From the NCBI RefSeq assembly GCF_040954645.1, contig NC_092807.1, positions 75,532,021 through 75,596,020 on the forward strand: 64,000 bases of DNA, given 5' to 3'. The notes below the pieces were generated by a model that worked only from the letters and a program-made list of their open reading frames with translations, was not told the origin of the DNA and ran no database searches. This document shows positions 10,440 through 23,410 of the stretch, piece by piece. Position 1 is the stretch's first letter, and each line of letters opens with the position of its first letter. Both the position numbers and the translations under genes were made by a program. Source of the DNA: Diabrotica undecimpunctata (lineage: Eukaryota > Arthropoda > Insecta > Coleoptera > Chrysomelidae).

Positions 10440-11294
10440 TCGCTCCGTGCGTGACTGACGCGACACCTACCGCCTTCATCTGACAGTTGTGGACCTACCA
10501 ATTTTCAGGTTAAACATATATTTTTTTTCCGTGGAATTTATGGCTTTGGCGAGAACCAATTAGCCAGACTATGTTAGATTGAATCATTAATTTGTGTAAA
10601 ATGTTTCATAGTATCAGACCTGAGCATGATGTATTCATTTGTTTTGTTAGTAATATATAAAAAACATATGACATATGTTTAACATGGTTAAATACATGAG
10701 AAATTGACAATTATTAATAATTAACTTTTTAATTATATTTTTTCAGTTTATGTACAAAATAAATGTAGTATTACACACTGGGTTTCTCAAAATTCATAAT
10801 AATATTTCTTTTCAACCATAAACGGAAAATAAAGGGAAAAATCTAGTACTGGCAAATCAAGTTTTTCACGTTTATTTCACGTTTTTCACATATATTTAAA
10901 AACAGTAATAGTAAAAGTTATGATATAAAAGCTAAAGTCATTAGGCACTCTGCAGTTGGCTTATAAAAGCCTTATAAAATATCATTTAAGGTAAATTATT
11001 TAAATTTTTCCTATTTCAATTGAATAAAAATGAAGTTATGTGATATTTACTTTTTCATATTAATAGCACGGATCCATCTTTTTCTTTTCTCTAATTTATA
11101 TGTAATCTTTGGGAACCTATAAAAACTACACTTACTATTTTTGCTATTATTAGCACAATTAAATAAGCAATATGTATTTGCACAGATTTTTGATAAAATT
11201 TACGTAAAAAGGTAGGTCCAATTGTGTCATATTTCACCGCTACGCACGCTGGCATCGTTTCAAACTACCCCTACCATGGTCACGCACGGAGCGA
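10440..11294. mobile_element. Non-coding 855-bp TIR element with 2-bp AT duplication
   Basis: Ends are TCGCTCCGTGCGTGAC and GTCACGCACGGAGCGA, perfect 16-bp inverted repeats. AT flanks both sides (10438-10439, 11295-11296). The right arm of the inverted duplication preserves the empty site with one AT (CTTATACGATTTT in reverse complement near 17575), so the boundaries are firm. No transposase is encoded, so it is non-autonomous. A 2-bp AT duplication is reported for ISL2EU-type elements; that placement is inference. Confidence 0.85.
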
Positions 11295-11709
11295 ATACGA
11301 TTTTATAAAATGCATTGTTGATTTAAAACTAATGCAAACAGTAGCACAATAAATTATTAGTACTTATGACCACGCTCCTTTGAATTTATTGTTACCAGCA
11401 AGTTAAAATGTTGATTTACATATCTTATCCTTCGTACTGCTATATAGACCGGAGTGAACGTAGTTGAAGGGGTTTTGAAGAGTGAACTATTTAATGAAAA
11501 TATTTTCATCTATTTTCTACTTCCGGTAATACCGGAAGTTGCTTATACCTTCGTTTTTTTAATAAACCACCCTGTATATTCTTTAATTTTAGAAATATTC
11601 ACGTTATTCTGAATTTTTTTTTGTTAATACTTCCCTCCTACCTATTGCGGACCGTTTTTGAGTTATAATGGTTTTTTACGAAAATGACACTTTTCTACCA
11701 TGTATATAG

Positions 11710-11761
11710 TTAGGTTGGGTTAGGTTAGGTTAGGTTAGGTTAGGTTAGGTTAGGTTAGGTT
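11710..11761 (+). repeat. Interstitial insect telomeric repeat (TTAGG)
   Basis: Ten pentamer units: TTAGG, one TTGGG variant, then eight TTAGG, ending TT. It is flanked by CCATGTATATAG and AATTAGATCAATATC. The same locus in the right arm of the inverted duplication reads straight from TATATA to GATCAATATC with two bases between, so the block is an insertion or replacement in one arm only. Confidence 0.95.
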
Positions 11762-13084
11762 AATTAGATCAATATCATCTAATATAATTTGAATAAAAAA
11801 TTAACGTCTTTAGGAATTTTACAGGATACAGCTTTATCGTTTAAAGTATAAAGTTGCTTTTTTTTTTCATTATACAGGGTGTTGTCAAAATTGGCATAAA
11901 ACCGGCATCCTAAATTTTTGCGTAATTCTTTTTTCTCAAATGGAACACCCTGTATGTGATTCATAATTTTGGAAGCATACATTTCTCACTATCGATCTGT
12001 ATTAGTATTCCATAATTCTATAATTTGTATACTTTTGTCACAAAAAAATTATTTTTTTTATAGACTATGTTGTGTTACTCTACAACCTTCATATTGTAAG
12101 TTAAACATGGAACACCCTGTATGTGATCCATAATTTTAGAAGCATACATTTCTCACTATCGATCTGTATTAGTATTCCATAATTCTATAATTTATATACT
12201 TTTGTCACAAAAAAAATTATTTTTTTATAGACTATGTTGTGTTACTTCACAACCTTCATATTGTAAGTTAAACATTCAACAATTAAAAAGATGCTAAATT
12301 AAATAAGCACTAGCTTATTAATATAATAAATGTTCAAAATGTTGCCCATCAACTTCCAAATATTTATGAACTCTTTTAATCAGATTTTCGTTTGTAGCTC
12401 TTGATATTTATTCTCCATATATTTCGTTAAAAACTTTATCATATCTTCCTTATTAGTGATAGGTTCAGAGAACACCTTATTTTTAACATATCCCAAATAT
12501 AGTAATCTAACGGTGACAATTGTGGGGATCTTGGTGGCTAGAGAAACGGACATTTATTAGCTATCCATCTATCGCTAATTATTTCATCAAGAAATGTGCC
12601 AACTTTTCGATTATTGTGAGCCGCTCCATCTTGCTGAAACCAAGCCTCGTTAGCCTCATTATTATGTAAAGTGCTGGTACAATTACTTGCCGTAAAACGT
12701 TGCAGTAACGCTCGCAAATTTTCGTCATAAACCATGAGAGCGAATATCTTATTATTTTTCACAGCACACAAAACATTAAACGAAAAGGGCGCTTAAAATT
12801 TACTATCCCACTTGAGCTGAGGGTTTTCGTCACTCCAGAAGTGACTGTTATGGCGGTTTAACATACCAGTTTTTCTAAACTTCGATTCATCACACCAAAT
12901 AATTTTTTTTTGTAAAATCTTGATCTTCTTGGCAGTTCATTAAAACCCATTCACAAAATTCTAAACATCTTACATAATCCTCAGGATGTAAATGTTGAGC
13001 TAGTGTATAAGAACAAAGGGTCCAATGATGTTTTTTTAAAATTATGTGAATTATTCTAGTCGATACGTGTAACAATTGCTGACA

Positions 13085-14487
13085 ATGAACAAGCAAATGT
13101 ACCAATTGAACAAGCTGGATTTAGAAGAGGACGAAGTTTCTGTGACCAAGTGCTGTCCTTAATTACATTTATTGAAGCTGGCTTTGAAAGACGCGAAAAA
13201 TCTGCCATAACATTTATAGATCTCACGGCTGCCTATGACACTGTGTGGAGAGATGGCCTTATTTATAAGCTGATGAAAATCATACCTTGCCTCAAAACTT
13301 GTCAGCTGATAAACAATCTACTGACTAACACACTGTTTCAGGTATATATGAATGATGCACAGAGTAACGTTAGAAAACTTAACAACGGCTTACCTCAAGG
13401 CTCAGTGCTAGCTCCTTTATTATTTAACCTTTATACAGCAGATATACCTGAAACAAAATCGAGAAAATTTGCTTATGCTGACGACCTGGCCATTGGCTTC
13501 CAAGATAATAGTAAAGAAGCAGGAGAACGAGCTCTAAACGAGGACTTAACTACACTAAGTAACTATTTTAAGAACTGGCGCTTACGTCCTAACACAAGCA
13601 AAACTGAAACCTGTCTCTTTCACCTGTCGAATCAACTTGCGGACGAAACTCTCAATGTAACTCTAGATGATACAGCTATCAAACATAACAACAACCCCAA
13701 ATATCTAGGCGTCACACTTGATAGAACACTCACCTTCAAAAGTCATCTTACAAACATCATCATACAAGCAAAATCGATGTCCAACTTAACCAAACCATGA
13801 GAATAATCACTGGAACAATAAAACCAACGCCAGTGAGATGGCTGCCTACTCTGAGCAATATTGCTCCACCAGATCTACGCCGTACAGCAGCATTAGTGAG
13901 AGAGTACCAGGAAATTGTAGCCAACGTACAATTACCAATACATCAAGATATCCCAGACATCTCAAAAGAGCACCAGCGACTGAGATCTAGAAATCCTCCA
14001 ATACGATCTGCCCGAAAAATTGGTAATTCCTATGATATACCCTATTATAGGCAATGGACAACAAGATGGATGCCAACAGTAGAATCGGACTATATTAAGA
14101 TATCCACCCCAACTCAGGGTTTCATCGGATCAAATCTGCCCCGGTCCACTTGGGCAAGGCTTAATCGTATACGTACCGGATATGGTAAATGTGCTGATTC
14201 GCTGTTCAGGTGGGGTCGTGCAGAAAGTCCACAGTGCGATTGCGGACAATCTAGACAGACCATAAGCCATTGTGTTTCAGACTGCTTGAATCGTGCCTAC
14301 CGTGGAAACCTCCAGGACTTTGCGGAATGTTCCCCAGAAGCAATTGAATGGCTATGTAAATTGGACATTAATATTTAGTGTCATTCATTCTATCTTTAGT
14401 GTTTAAATAATATACTTAATATATATGTATATATTATTGTATTTGTATATTTATCGTACTGTGAAAGTCCATACGCTAAATAAATAA
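13085..14487 (+). mobile_element. 5'-truncated Jockey-like LINE with 11-bp target duplication
   Basis: A LINE copy inserted in the left-arm transposase. The sequence AATTGCTGACA occurs at 13074-13084 and again at 14488-14498. The right arm has the uninterrupted site (AATGGCTGACA in reverse complement). The 3' end has a short 3' UTR and the tail AAATAAATAAAA. The 5' end begins inside the RT domain, a normal outcome of incomplete target-primed reverse transcription. Confidence 0.9.
13088..14378 (+). pseudogene. LINE reverse transcriptase and C-terminal domain, with internal deletion
   Basis: Frame 1 (13088-13800) starts IEQAGFRRGRSFCDQV and includes AITFIDLTAAYDTVWRDGL (motif A region), GLPQGSVLAPLLFNLY (motif B), FAYADDLAI with YADD at 13474-13485 (catalytic motif C) and NPKYLGVTLDRTLTF (thumb start). 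It then fuses out of frame to VQLNQTMRIITGT. Frame 2 (13797-14378) holds the C-terminus, with RLNRIRTGYGKCADSLFRWG and CDCGQSRQTISHCVSDC, a Cys/His cluster typical of Jockey-type LINEs. Roughly 60 residues between thumb and C-terminus are missing, so the two frames come from one internally deleted ORF2. No endonuclease is present because of 5' truncation. Confidence 0.85.
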
Positions 14488-15074
14488 AATTGCTGACATT
14501 CCCGTAAGGATGAATTTGGATTAGCTGGAAAATATCCCGGGATATCTATTTGTAAGTCTTCATTATCGACGTGGGTTTTGGACTTGCTCCTTTTACTTAT
14601 ACACTGAACAAACTGAAAACAGTTGTTCAACAAACGTTTTATAGTTTTATGATTTGGTCGAGGCTTCTCAGGATATCTCTCAGCAAAAACATGGCAAGTT
14701 CTGGATAGTATTCTGTATCACCGTAAATTATAATTAAATTTTAAAGAAATCATCATTTGTATATCCTAAATGAAACTTTGTATTATTTTATCAAGAAAAT
14801 TAGGCAAATTAGTATTATAACTGCCCAATGACATACAACAAGGTTACTATTAATCATTAGCAATAACTGATACTTTTTTCAGAACATTCCATAGGCTAGT
14901 TGATAATTAAAATTTTTGTGACAAAAAAGTATAAAGTCAATTTATTTGAAAACTGCAAGAGGTAGGTGTAGGGAATACTAATACAATCGATAGTGAGAAA
15001 CGTATTCTTCTAAAATAATGAATCACATACAGGGTGTCCCAGTTGAAAAAAAAAGAATTGCATTATATACAGCA

Positions 15075-15372
15075 TCCTGTATAATGAAAAAGGCATATTT
15101 ACACTATTTACAATAAAGCTGTATGTGTTGAATAAGTTTCTATGGCATTTAAACGTTTATTTAAATTACTTTAAAGGATATTGAACTTGATATATAATAT
15201 GGTAGAAAAGTGTAATTTTCATATAAAAACCATTATAACTCAAAAACGGTTCACAATAGGTATAGGCAAGGATTAACAAAAAATGTTCAGAATAACGTAA
15301 ATATTTCTAAAATTAAGAAATATATAGGGTGTCCCATTAAAAAAAAAAACAAAGATATAAACAACTTCAGCA
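15075..15372. other. Spacer of the inverted duplication
   Basis: About 300 bp at the centre, unpaired between the arms. It carries the motif ATAGGGTGTCCCATTAA (15325) and CAGCATCCTGTATAATG (15068), both related to the ACAGGGTGT/ACACCCTGT ends seen repeatedly inside the arms. It also has a block (AACCATTATAACTCAAAAAC) homologous to the 11650 region of the left arm in reverse orientation. No coding signal. Confidence 0.6.
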
Positions 15373-15699
15373 GGATGCTGTATATAATATAATGTATGTG
15401 ATTCATTATTTTAGAAGAATACGTTTCTCACTATCGATTGTATTAGTATTCCCTATACCTACCTCTTGTAGTTTTCAAATAAATTAACTTTATACTTTTT
15501 TGTCACAAAATTTTAATTATCAACTAGCCTATGGAATATTCTGACAAAAGTATCAGTTATTGCTAATGATTAATAGTAACCTTGTTGTATGCCATTGGGC
15601 AGTTATAATACTAATTTGCCTAATTTTCTTGATGAAATAATACAAAGTTTCATTTAGGATATACAAATGATGATTTTTTTAAAATTTAATTATAATTTA

Positions 15700-16640
15700 C
15701 GCTGATACAGAATACTATCCAGAACTTGCCATGTTTGTGCTGAGAGATATCCTGAGAAGCCTCGACCAAATCATAAAACTATAAAACGTTTGTTGAACAA
15801 CTGTTTTCAGTTTGGTCAGTGTATAAATAAAAGGAGCAAGTCCAAAACCCACGTCGATAATGAAGACTTACAAATAGATATCCCGGGATATTTTCCAGCT
15901 AATCCAAATTCATCCTTACGGGAATGTCAGCCATTGTTACACGTATCGACTAGAACAATTCACATAATTTTAAAAAAACATCATTGGACCCTTTATTCTT
16001 ATACACTAGCTCAACATTTACATCCTGAAGATTATGTAAGACGTTTAGAATTTTGTGAATGGGTTTTAATGAACTGCCAAGATCAAGATTTTACAAAAAA
16101 AAATTATTTGGTGTGATGAATCGAAGTTTACAAAAACTGGTATGTTAAACCGCCATAACAGTCACTTCTGGAGTGACGAAAACCCTCAGCTCAAGTAGGA
16201 TAGTAAATTTTAAGCGCCCTTTTCGTTTAATGTTTTGTGTGCTGTGAAAAATAATAAGATATTCGCTCTCATGGTTTATGACGAAAATTTGCGAGCGTTT
16301 TACGGCAAGTAATTGTACCAGCACTTTACATAATAATGAGGCTAACGAGGCTTGGTTTCAGCAAGATGGAGCGGCTCACAATAATCGAAAAGTCGGCACA
16401 TTTCTTGATGAAATAATTAGCGATAGATGGATAGCTAATAAATGTCCGTTTCTCTAGCCACCAAGATCCCCACAATTGTCACCGTTAGATTACTATATTT
16501 GGAATATGTTAAAAATAAGGTGTTCTCTGAACCTATCACTAATAAGGAAGATATGATAAAGTTTTTAACGAAATATATGGAGAATAAATATCAAGAGCTA
16601 CAAACGAAAATCTGATTAAAAGAGTTCATAAATATTTGGA
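15700..16640 (+). pseudogene. Tc1/mariner-type transposase, right arm copy
   Basis: Uninterrupted counterpart of the left-arm gene. Broken frames read YPELAMFVLRDIL, PRPNHKTIKRLLNNCFQFGQ, a linker with DIPGYFPANPNSSLREC, RTIHIILKKHHWTLYSYTLAQ, YVRRLEFCEWVLMNCQ, then WCDESKFTKTGMLNRHNSHF with the first catalytic Asp near 16114, WFQQDGAAHNNRKVGTFLDE near 16350 (second Asp) and PLDYYIWNMLKNKVFSEP near 16480 (third acidic site). Frameshifts lie at an A-run near 16100 and at an 11-bp loss near 16300 relative to the left copy. The two arms therefore carry different lesions. ACAGGGTGTTCC-type motifs at 16873 and 17040 may be ends of this element family. Confidence 0.8.
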
Positions 16641-17879
16641 AGTTGATTGGCAACATTTTGAACATTTATTATATTAATAAGCTAGTGCTTATTTAATTTA
16701 GCATCTTTTAATTGTTGAATGTTTAACTTACAATATGAAGGTTGTAAAGTAACACAACATAGTCTATAAAAAAATAATTTTTTTTGTGACAAAAGTATAT
16801 AAATTATATAATTATGGAATACTAATACAGATCGATAGTGAGAAATGTATGCTTCTAAAATTACGGATCACATACAGGGTGTTCCATGTTTAACTTACAA
16901 TATGAAGGTTGTAGAGTAACACAACATAGTCTATAAAAAAAATAATTTTTTTGTGACAAAAGTATATAAATTATAGAATTATGGAATACTAATACAGATC
17001 GATAGTGAGAAATGTATGCTTCCAAAATTATGAATCACATACAGGGTGTTCCATTTGAGAAAAAAGAATTACGCAAAAATTTAGGATGACGGTTTTATGC
17101 CAATTTTGACAACACCCTGTATAATGAAAAAAAGCAACTTTATACTTTAAACGATAAAGCTGTATCCTGTAAAATTCCTAAAGACGTTAATTTTTTATTC
17201 AAATTATATTAGATGATATTGATCTTTATATACATGGTAGAAAAGTGTCATTTTCAAAAAAATTCAGAATAACGTGAATATTTCTAAAATTAAAGAATAT
17301 ACAGGGTGGTTTATTAAAAAAACGAAGGTATAAGCAACTTCCGGTATTACCGGAAGTAGAAAATAGATGAAAATATTTTCATTAAATAGTTCACTCTTCA
17401 AAACCCCTTCAACTACGTTCACTCCGGTCTATATAGCAGTACGAAGGATAAGATATGTAAATCAACATTTTAACTTGCTGGTAACAATAAATTCAAAGCA
17501 GCGTGGTCATAAGTACTAATAATTTATTGTGCTACTGTTTGCATTAGTTTTAAATCATCAATGCATTTTATAAAATCGTATAAGATAAAAAATGTAGAAA
17601 ATATAAAAACGAATACTTTTAATTGATTATATTCTGGTTACAAATTAATATTCTGCCCTGTTAAGAATAGAAGTAACTGACAAAATCCATATTTTGAGAT
17701 ATTCGATGTTTTTTTCCAGTAAGTAACAATAAATGTTCACAATACAGGAGTCATCGAATGTTGTTTATTATATACCGTGTAATAATTGTAACAAAATATA
17801 TATATAGGCGAATCATCTCGTAATTTTCACAGTAGGGTGATCTCACATCGTAGCGATATAAAAACAAAAAAAAATAAAT

Positions 17880-19814
<1,935 letters not shown>

Positions 19815-19815
<1 letters not shown>

Positions 19816-20555
19816 TAGTAGCTCAGCATTTGTTCACTTAAGTCTATACCACATTTATATTTATTATATTGAGCAATTAACTTAGGTTCCTCAGATACCA
19901 ATCCTCTGCTTGACCTAGTTCTAACCAACTGATAACCAAATTCTGAATATATCATGTATAATGTCTCTTTTATCTCTGCACTTGGTCACACAAATTCCTT
20001 CAGGACTGTAAATACTGAACACTTCACGTTTTTTTGACAAGTGAGGATTGTCTATTCGGTTATTTCTTAATATGAGTTATGAGCAATTGTCTAGTTAAGT
20101 CAACACTATTATAGAAGTTACCCATACTTTTCCAGTAGTCATTCAGACGGTTCATCTTAATTGTCCCCATATGGAACATAAGCCCGAGAAACGTCTTAAA
20201 TTCTGTTTGTGTTGTCTCTTTCCAAAACGCAATCCTCGATTTTTCTGAACGACTTTGTGCAAATATTTCGTCAGAGTCAATCAGAGTCACTTCCACCATT
20301 CATTTAATCTACATCGTCCTCGCCAGATGCTTCTAACAATGATTGTAATTCAGCAGTGGTCAATCTATGTTTATGTTCACATCTAGCTTTTTTAGATGTC
20401 AAAGGCATATTATTTACATCCATTTTTTTATAAATACTAAAACTCACTTTTACGGATGTAATTAACAATAAAAACGTTCTACTAGAAACTATCAACTTAC
20501 GACTTCCAATACTATAAGACCACTTGAGGCACAATACGTTTTTACTCAATAATAG
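19815..20555 (-). pseudogene. piggyBac transposase remnant A (internally deleted)
   Basis: Minus strand. The likely start codon is at 20423 (MDVNNMPLTSKKARCEHKHR), then an acidic segment EASGEDD. FWKETTQTEFKTFLGLMFHM and IKMNRLNDYW (20230-20130) are the conserved N-terminal part of the DDE_Tnp_1_7 domain. After a large deletion, GYQLVRTRSSRGLVSEEPKL and YNKYKCGIDLSEQMLSYYSC (19935-19830) give the region around the third catalytic Asp (GIDLSEQM; usually GVDLSDQM). The sequence then breaks off into the PLE fragment. Several catalytic blocks are missing, so it is inactive. Confidence 0.8.
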
Positions 20556-20579
20556 TTCCTGTATAAGTAAAATTGTTTT

Positions 20580-21480
20580 TTAATGTGCTTCATTGAAGCA
20601 CACTAGGCATATTGCAGTTTTGCCATCACATTCTTCAGAGTATGTTTTAACTTTTCTATCGGCCTGTCTACTAGTTATGATTCTTTAAATTTTGTAACAT
20701 CTTGTACACTTTCTTCTCTTTTTATTATCTACATCACTTTGCCTGAGATGGTATTTTTGGGTGTAACTGGTCGTGAGGGTTTCAACATTTCTTTATTTGC
20801 AAATACCTTCGCGAACTCCAGTCTGAACTCAAGGATAGGTTGCCACTTTTTTCACGTTTTCTATTATTTAGCAACTAAGCATTGACTACTGCGGTATTAA
20901 ATATTAATTCCACTGCCACTTTCCGGTACCACTTCAGAGTTTTGCGTATTGGGGTTTGGTAAGAAGCCATTTGATCACTAAAATCAACACTCTTTTTCAC
21001 CAAGTTATAATCGAGAATAGTTTGTGGTTTTAGTACTTTTGTATAATTTTTCTTTTTATTTGATTAAACCAAGATACAACTATTATGTTTAAATGTTGTA
21101 AGGATTAAAACTGGTCTTTTGTCGTCCCATTTTATTATACTTGTAAAATCAATAATGGAAGTTTCATCGTGAGTAACTGGTTGCAACTTTTTTAATCGAG
21201 ATTTTGGTTTTACATGTTCTTATAGTAAAACATCTACACATGAATAATTCGTTTCTTGAACAATGATTTCTATTCATCGACCAATATTCTAAAATAAGGT
21301 GTTTTTACGTCGTCCGGAATATTATAAACTGGTTCTCTTTCACAAAGCATTGGAAATATGGTTTACAATCTATATTTAGAAAAATCTTTTACTGCAACTC
21401 TTGTTCGACCTAAACTAAATTAATACACAAAACAAAGGAATCTATTTTTTTTATAGAAATGCAGATTCCTGTCGGATTTT
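20580..21480 (-). pseudogene. piggyBac transposase remnant B, different subfamily
   Basis: Minus strand, stop near 20580. In order: fragments with WDDKRPVLILTTFKHN (about 21130), KPQTILDYNLVKKSVDFSDQ and MASYQTPIRKTLKWYRKVAV with ELIFNTAVVNA (21020-20880), which is the typical block with the last catalytic Asp and the following helices. The end is RKCTRCYKI, TYSEECDGKTAICLVCFNEA and H, the Cys-rich zinc-binding tail that contacts the transposon ends in piggyBac. Many frameshifts. It differs in sequence from remnant A, so it is a separate insertion and not its continuation. From 21480 to 22100 I see no gene. Confidence 0.75.
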
Positions 21481-22283
21481 TATCAGTCACTGGTCAGTGA
21501 CTGGTGTCACTGGTGTCTCGTATATCTGGACCTCTTATCGCATTACAAACATAATTCTCAATTAGCAGTGCGGTACAAGGTACATTTAGGTCGTATAACC
21601 TTAGAGCAGTAATAAGACCATAAGACCGTATGTTATAAATAAATATATCTCTATAAGAATTATCTTGAAAGATGAAAAAAATACAATAAAAAAGTGCAAT
21701 ATTAAGTGTTATTTAAAAAATGGTAAGTCATTCACGGGCGTACAGTTAAAAACAAAAGTGTTCTATTGCTTGATTATTATTATCTGGTATTCTGAAAATG
21801 TTGACATTTGTTTCTGGTCTGATCTTCCTCAACTAACGTCATCTTTCTTACTTGGTGGGTTGTGTTGTTCAGGTCTCTTTAAGTGTTTTTGTTGCTATCC
21901 ATACTGAATGATCTTCTTTAGACAATGTACTAATGTAGTGTTCAAATATGGCATTGCGTGCATCATGTAGCGCTGATCTTAATTGTCTGATTAGTCGATT
22001 ATATTTGTGTTCGTCATTAAGATTTCGGCTTCTTGGTCATCTACCTCTTGCTCTTAATTTTTCGACTATTAGTTGTATAATATAATTCGGAGTGTTATTT
22101 GTGTTTTTTTTTTATTTAGAATTGTTAATCGTGTAGCTCCATATGAAATAGTAGAAGAGGAAAACGACAGCATATTCATCCATAAAAAAAGGAAACGCGA
22201 TAAAGATATCCGAAACAACTGTTTTATGTTATAAGAGATGAAATAGTCCGAAATTACCAAAACAGGTGAACAGGGCACTATAA

Positions 22284-22440
22284 AGAGGAAGTAGAATTAG
22301 CTATGAAACAGCTTGAATGGGGAAAAGAAGTAAGCTTAGACCAAATACCAGCAGGAATTATTCAACTGAGGAAAAAAATTAAATGGATAACAATATTCAC
22401 TCCATTTACAGACAAGGCGGTGACCCGCAAAAATTTTAAG
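22284..22440 (+). pseudogene. Short LINE ORF2 fragment (pre-RT region)
   Basis: Reads EVELAMKQLEWGKEVSLDQI then PAGIIQLRKKIKW, matching the region just before the RT palm of RTE/Jockey-type LINEs (usually EIxxAIKxLKxGKAPGPDxI). The sequence upstream to 22100 has a frame with IVEEENDSIFIHKKRKR that may belong to the same copy. Too short to classify. From 22450 to 22870 nothing recognisable. Confidence 0.5.
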
Positions 22441-22872
22441 AACTTCTTTAATAGCCTCCTGTCAACAATTTCCTAATCATGTTTAAAAAACGTATGGAAT
22501 GCACTGTATATACTTACCCAAGTCGTCAACATACTTGTTGTTGCAATTACGATCAACCTAAAGGTTATGCACTACTCCCCTTGTATAGGTACACAGGCAT
22601 GCACCCGTGCGGGAGAAAAAAGATTTGTCATACCGTTACATTATGTCACATTTTAACGTTGAATATTTTATGGTCCCTTTTGGGTTATAAAACGAATGAT
22701 CGACTTATTCTCGCACAGATCCCGCCTATGTAACTTTACAAAGCGAGTCGTTTGCTGGGTATTAAAGAACCGTCTATGGCCATCATATAATTTTATGCTA
22801 ATATTTCACGTTCTACGACGCATTCCACGTTTGACACACTGTCTTGTTTAGCTTTTTCGAGTTTATCATATC

Positions 22873-23162
22873 TTCTTCTTTGAGTGCCTCTCCTATCGGA
22901 GATTGGATATCATTAGGGCGATTCTAATTTTATTTACTACTGTTTTGAATAATTCGTTATTGGTACAGCCAAACCACTCCTTTCTCATCCAGGACATTCT
23001 TCTACGGCCTGGATTTCTGCGTCCTTGGATTTTTCCTTGCATTATATTTTGTAGGAATGTGTACTTTTGTCCTCTCATCAGGTGGCCAAAGTATTCAAGT
23101 TTTCTCTTTTTTATATTCAGTATAAATTCTGGATTACCTCACACCTTAGGGTAGAGAGGTGT

Positions 23163-23251
<89 letters not shown>

Positions 23252-23410
23252 TCTGGATCGTTATTTGTTCTACGTATTACCTCTTCATTTGTAATTTTAT
23301 CCACCCAACTTATTTTTAGTATACGTCGGTAGCACCACATCTCAAAGCTTTCAAGATTTTTAACATTCTTCTGTTTAAGAGTCCATGCCTCAACACCGTA
23401 AAGCAAAGTA
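22873..23410 (-). pseudogene. RTE-like LINE C-terminus, split by a (TA)n-tailed insertion
   Basis: Minus strand. 23406-23259 reads LYGVEAWTLKQKNVKNLESF then EMWCYRRILKISWVDKITNE and NNDPEFI. After a 110-bp insertion it resumes at 23134 with LNIKKRKLEYFGHLMRGQKY, GKIQGRRNPGRRRMSWM and IRIALMISNLR, ending near 22893. This is the post-RT C-terminal domain shared with the copy at 23880-24640. The frame is continuous across the insertion once the target duplication is counted once, but the rest of the element is missing. Confidence 0.85.
23135..23244 (+). mobile_element. Short retroposed insertion ending in (TA)n, 14-bp target duplication
   Basis: TATAAATTCTGGAT occurs at 23121-23134 and 23245-23258. 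Between them lie 32 bp of unique sequence (TACCTCACACCTTAGGGTAG to TTCGA) followed by about 78 bp of TA repeats. The insertion interrupts an RTE reading frame that is otherwise collinear. A 14-bp duplication plus a 3' simple-repeat tail fits target-primed reverse transcription of a severely 5'-truncated element. Part of the duplication could be confounded by the TA tract. Confidence 0.7.

Larger units (their letters stand above)
12320..14720 (-). pseudogene. Tc1/mariner-type transposase, left arm copy, split by a LINE
   Basis: The minus-strand reading runs from about 14720 to 14499, is interrupted by the LINE at 13085-14487, and resumes from 13084 to about 12320. Blocks: RPNHKTIKRLLNNCFQ (N-terminal helix-turn-helix linker), RTIHIILKKHHWTLCSYTLAQ (second DNA-binding part), YVRCLEFCEWVLMNCQ, then WFQQDGAAHNNRKVGTFLDE with RWI (catalytic region, 12538-12771 frame). 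PPRSPQLSPLDYY follows in another frame. In the IS630-Tc1-mariner family the DE, DG and PLD acidic residues bind metal for cut-and-paste transposition. The third acidic position reads PQLSPLDYY rather than the usual PDLTPLD. Frameshifts add to the split, so the copy is dead. Confidence 0.75.
10303..17717. repeat. Large inverted duplication (arms about 2.4 kb after removing insertions)
   Basis: Left arm 10303-15075 and right arm 15372-17717 are reverse complements with a spacer of about 300 bp. Matching landmarks include the transposon end CTGCCCTGTTAAG (10366 / 17665), the segment CTTCCGGTAATACCGGAAG (about 11520 / 17340), the transposase and the block around GATATCCCGGGATA. The left arm has three sequences the right lacks: a TIR element (10440-11294), a TTAGG block (11710-11761) and a LINE (13085-14487). 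The right arm lacks about 55 bp present at 11630-11690 and has small indels. Both outer ends lie in the right end of the 7.4-10.4 kb transposon, so the duplication postdates that insertion. Confidence 0.9.

Noticed and set aside
11710..11761. TTAGG array as a chromosome end
   Set aside because: Only ten units, with one variant, and flanked on both sides by sequence that is contiguous in the other repeat arm, so it is interstitial.
10303..17717. Inverted duplication as a pure assembly foldback
   Set aside because: The arms differ by three insertions, one about 55-bp deletion and scattered small changes, which a reread of one molecule would not create. An artefact joining two haplotypes is less likely but not excluded.
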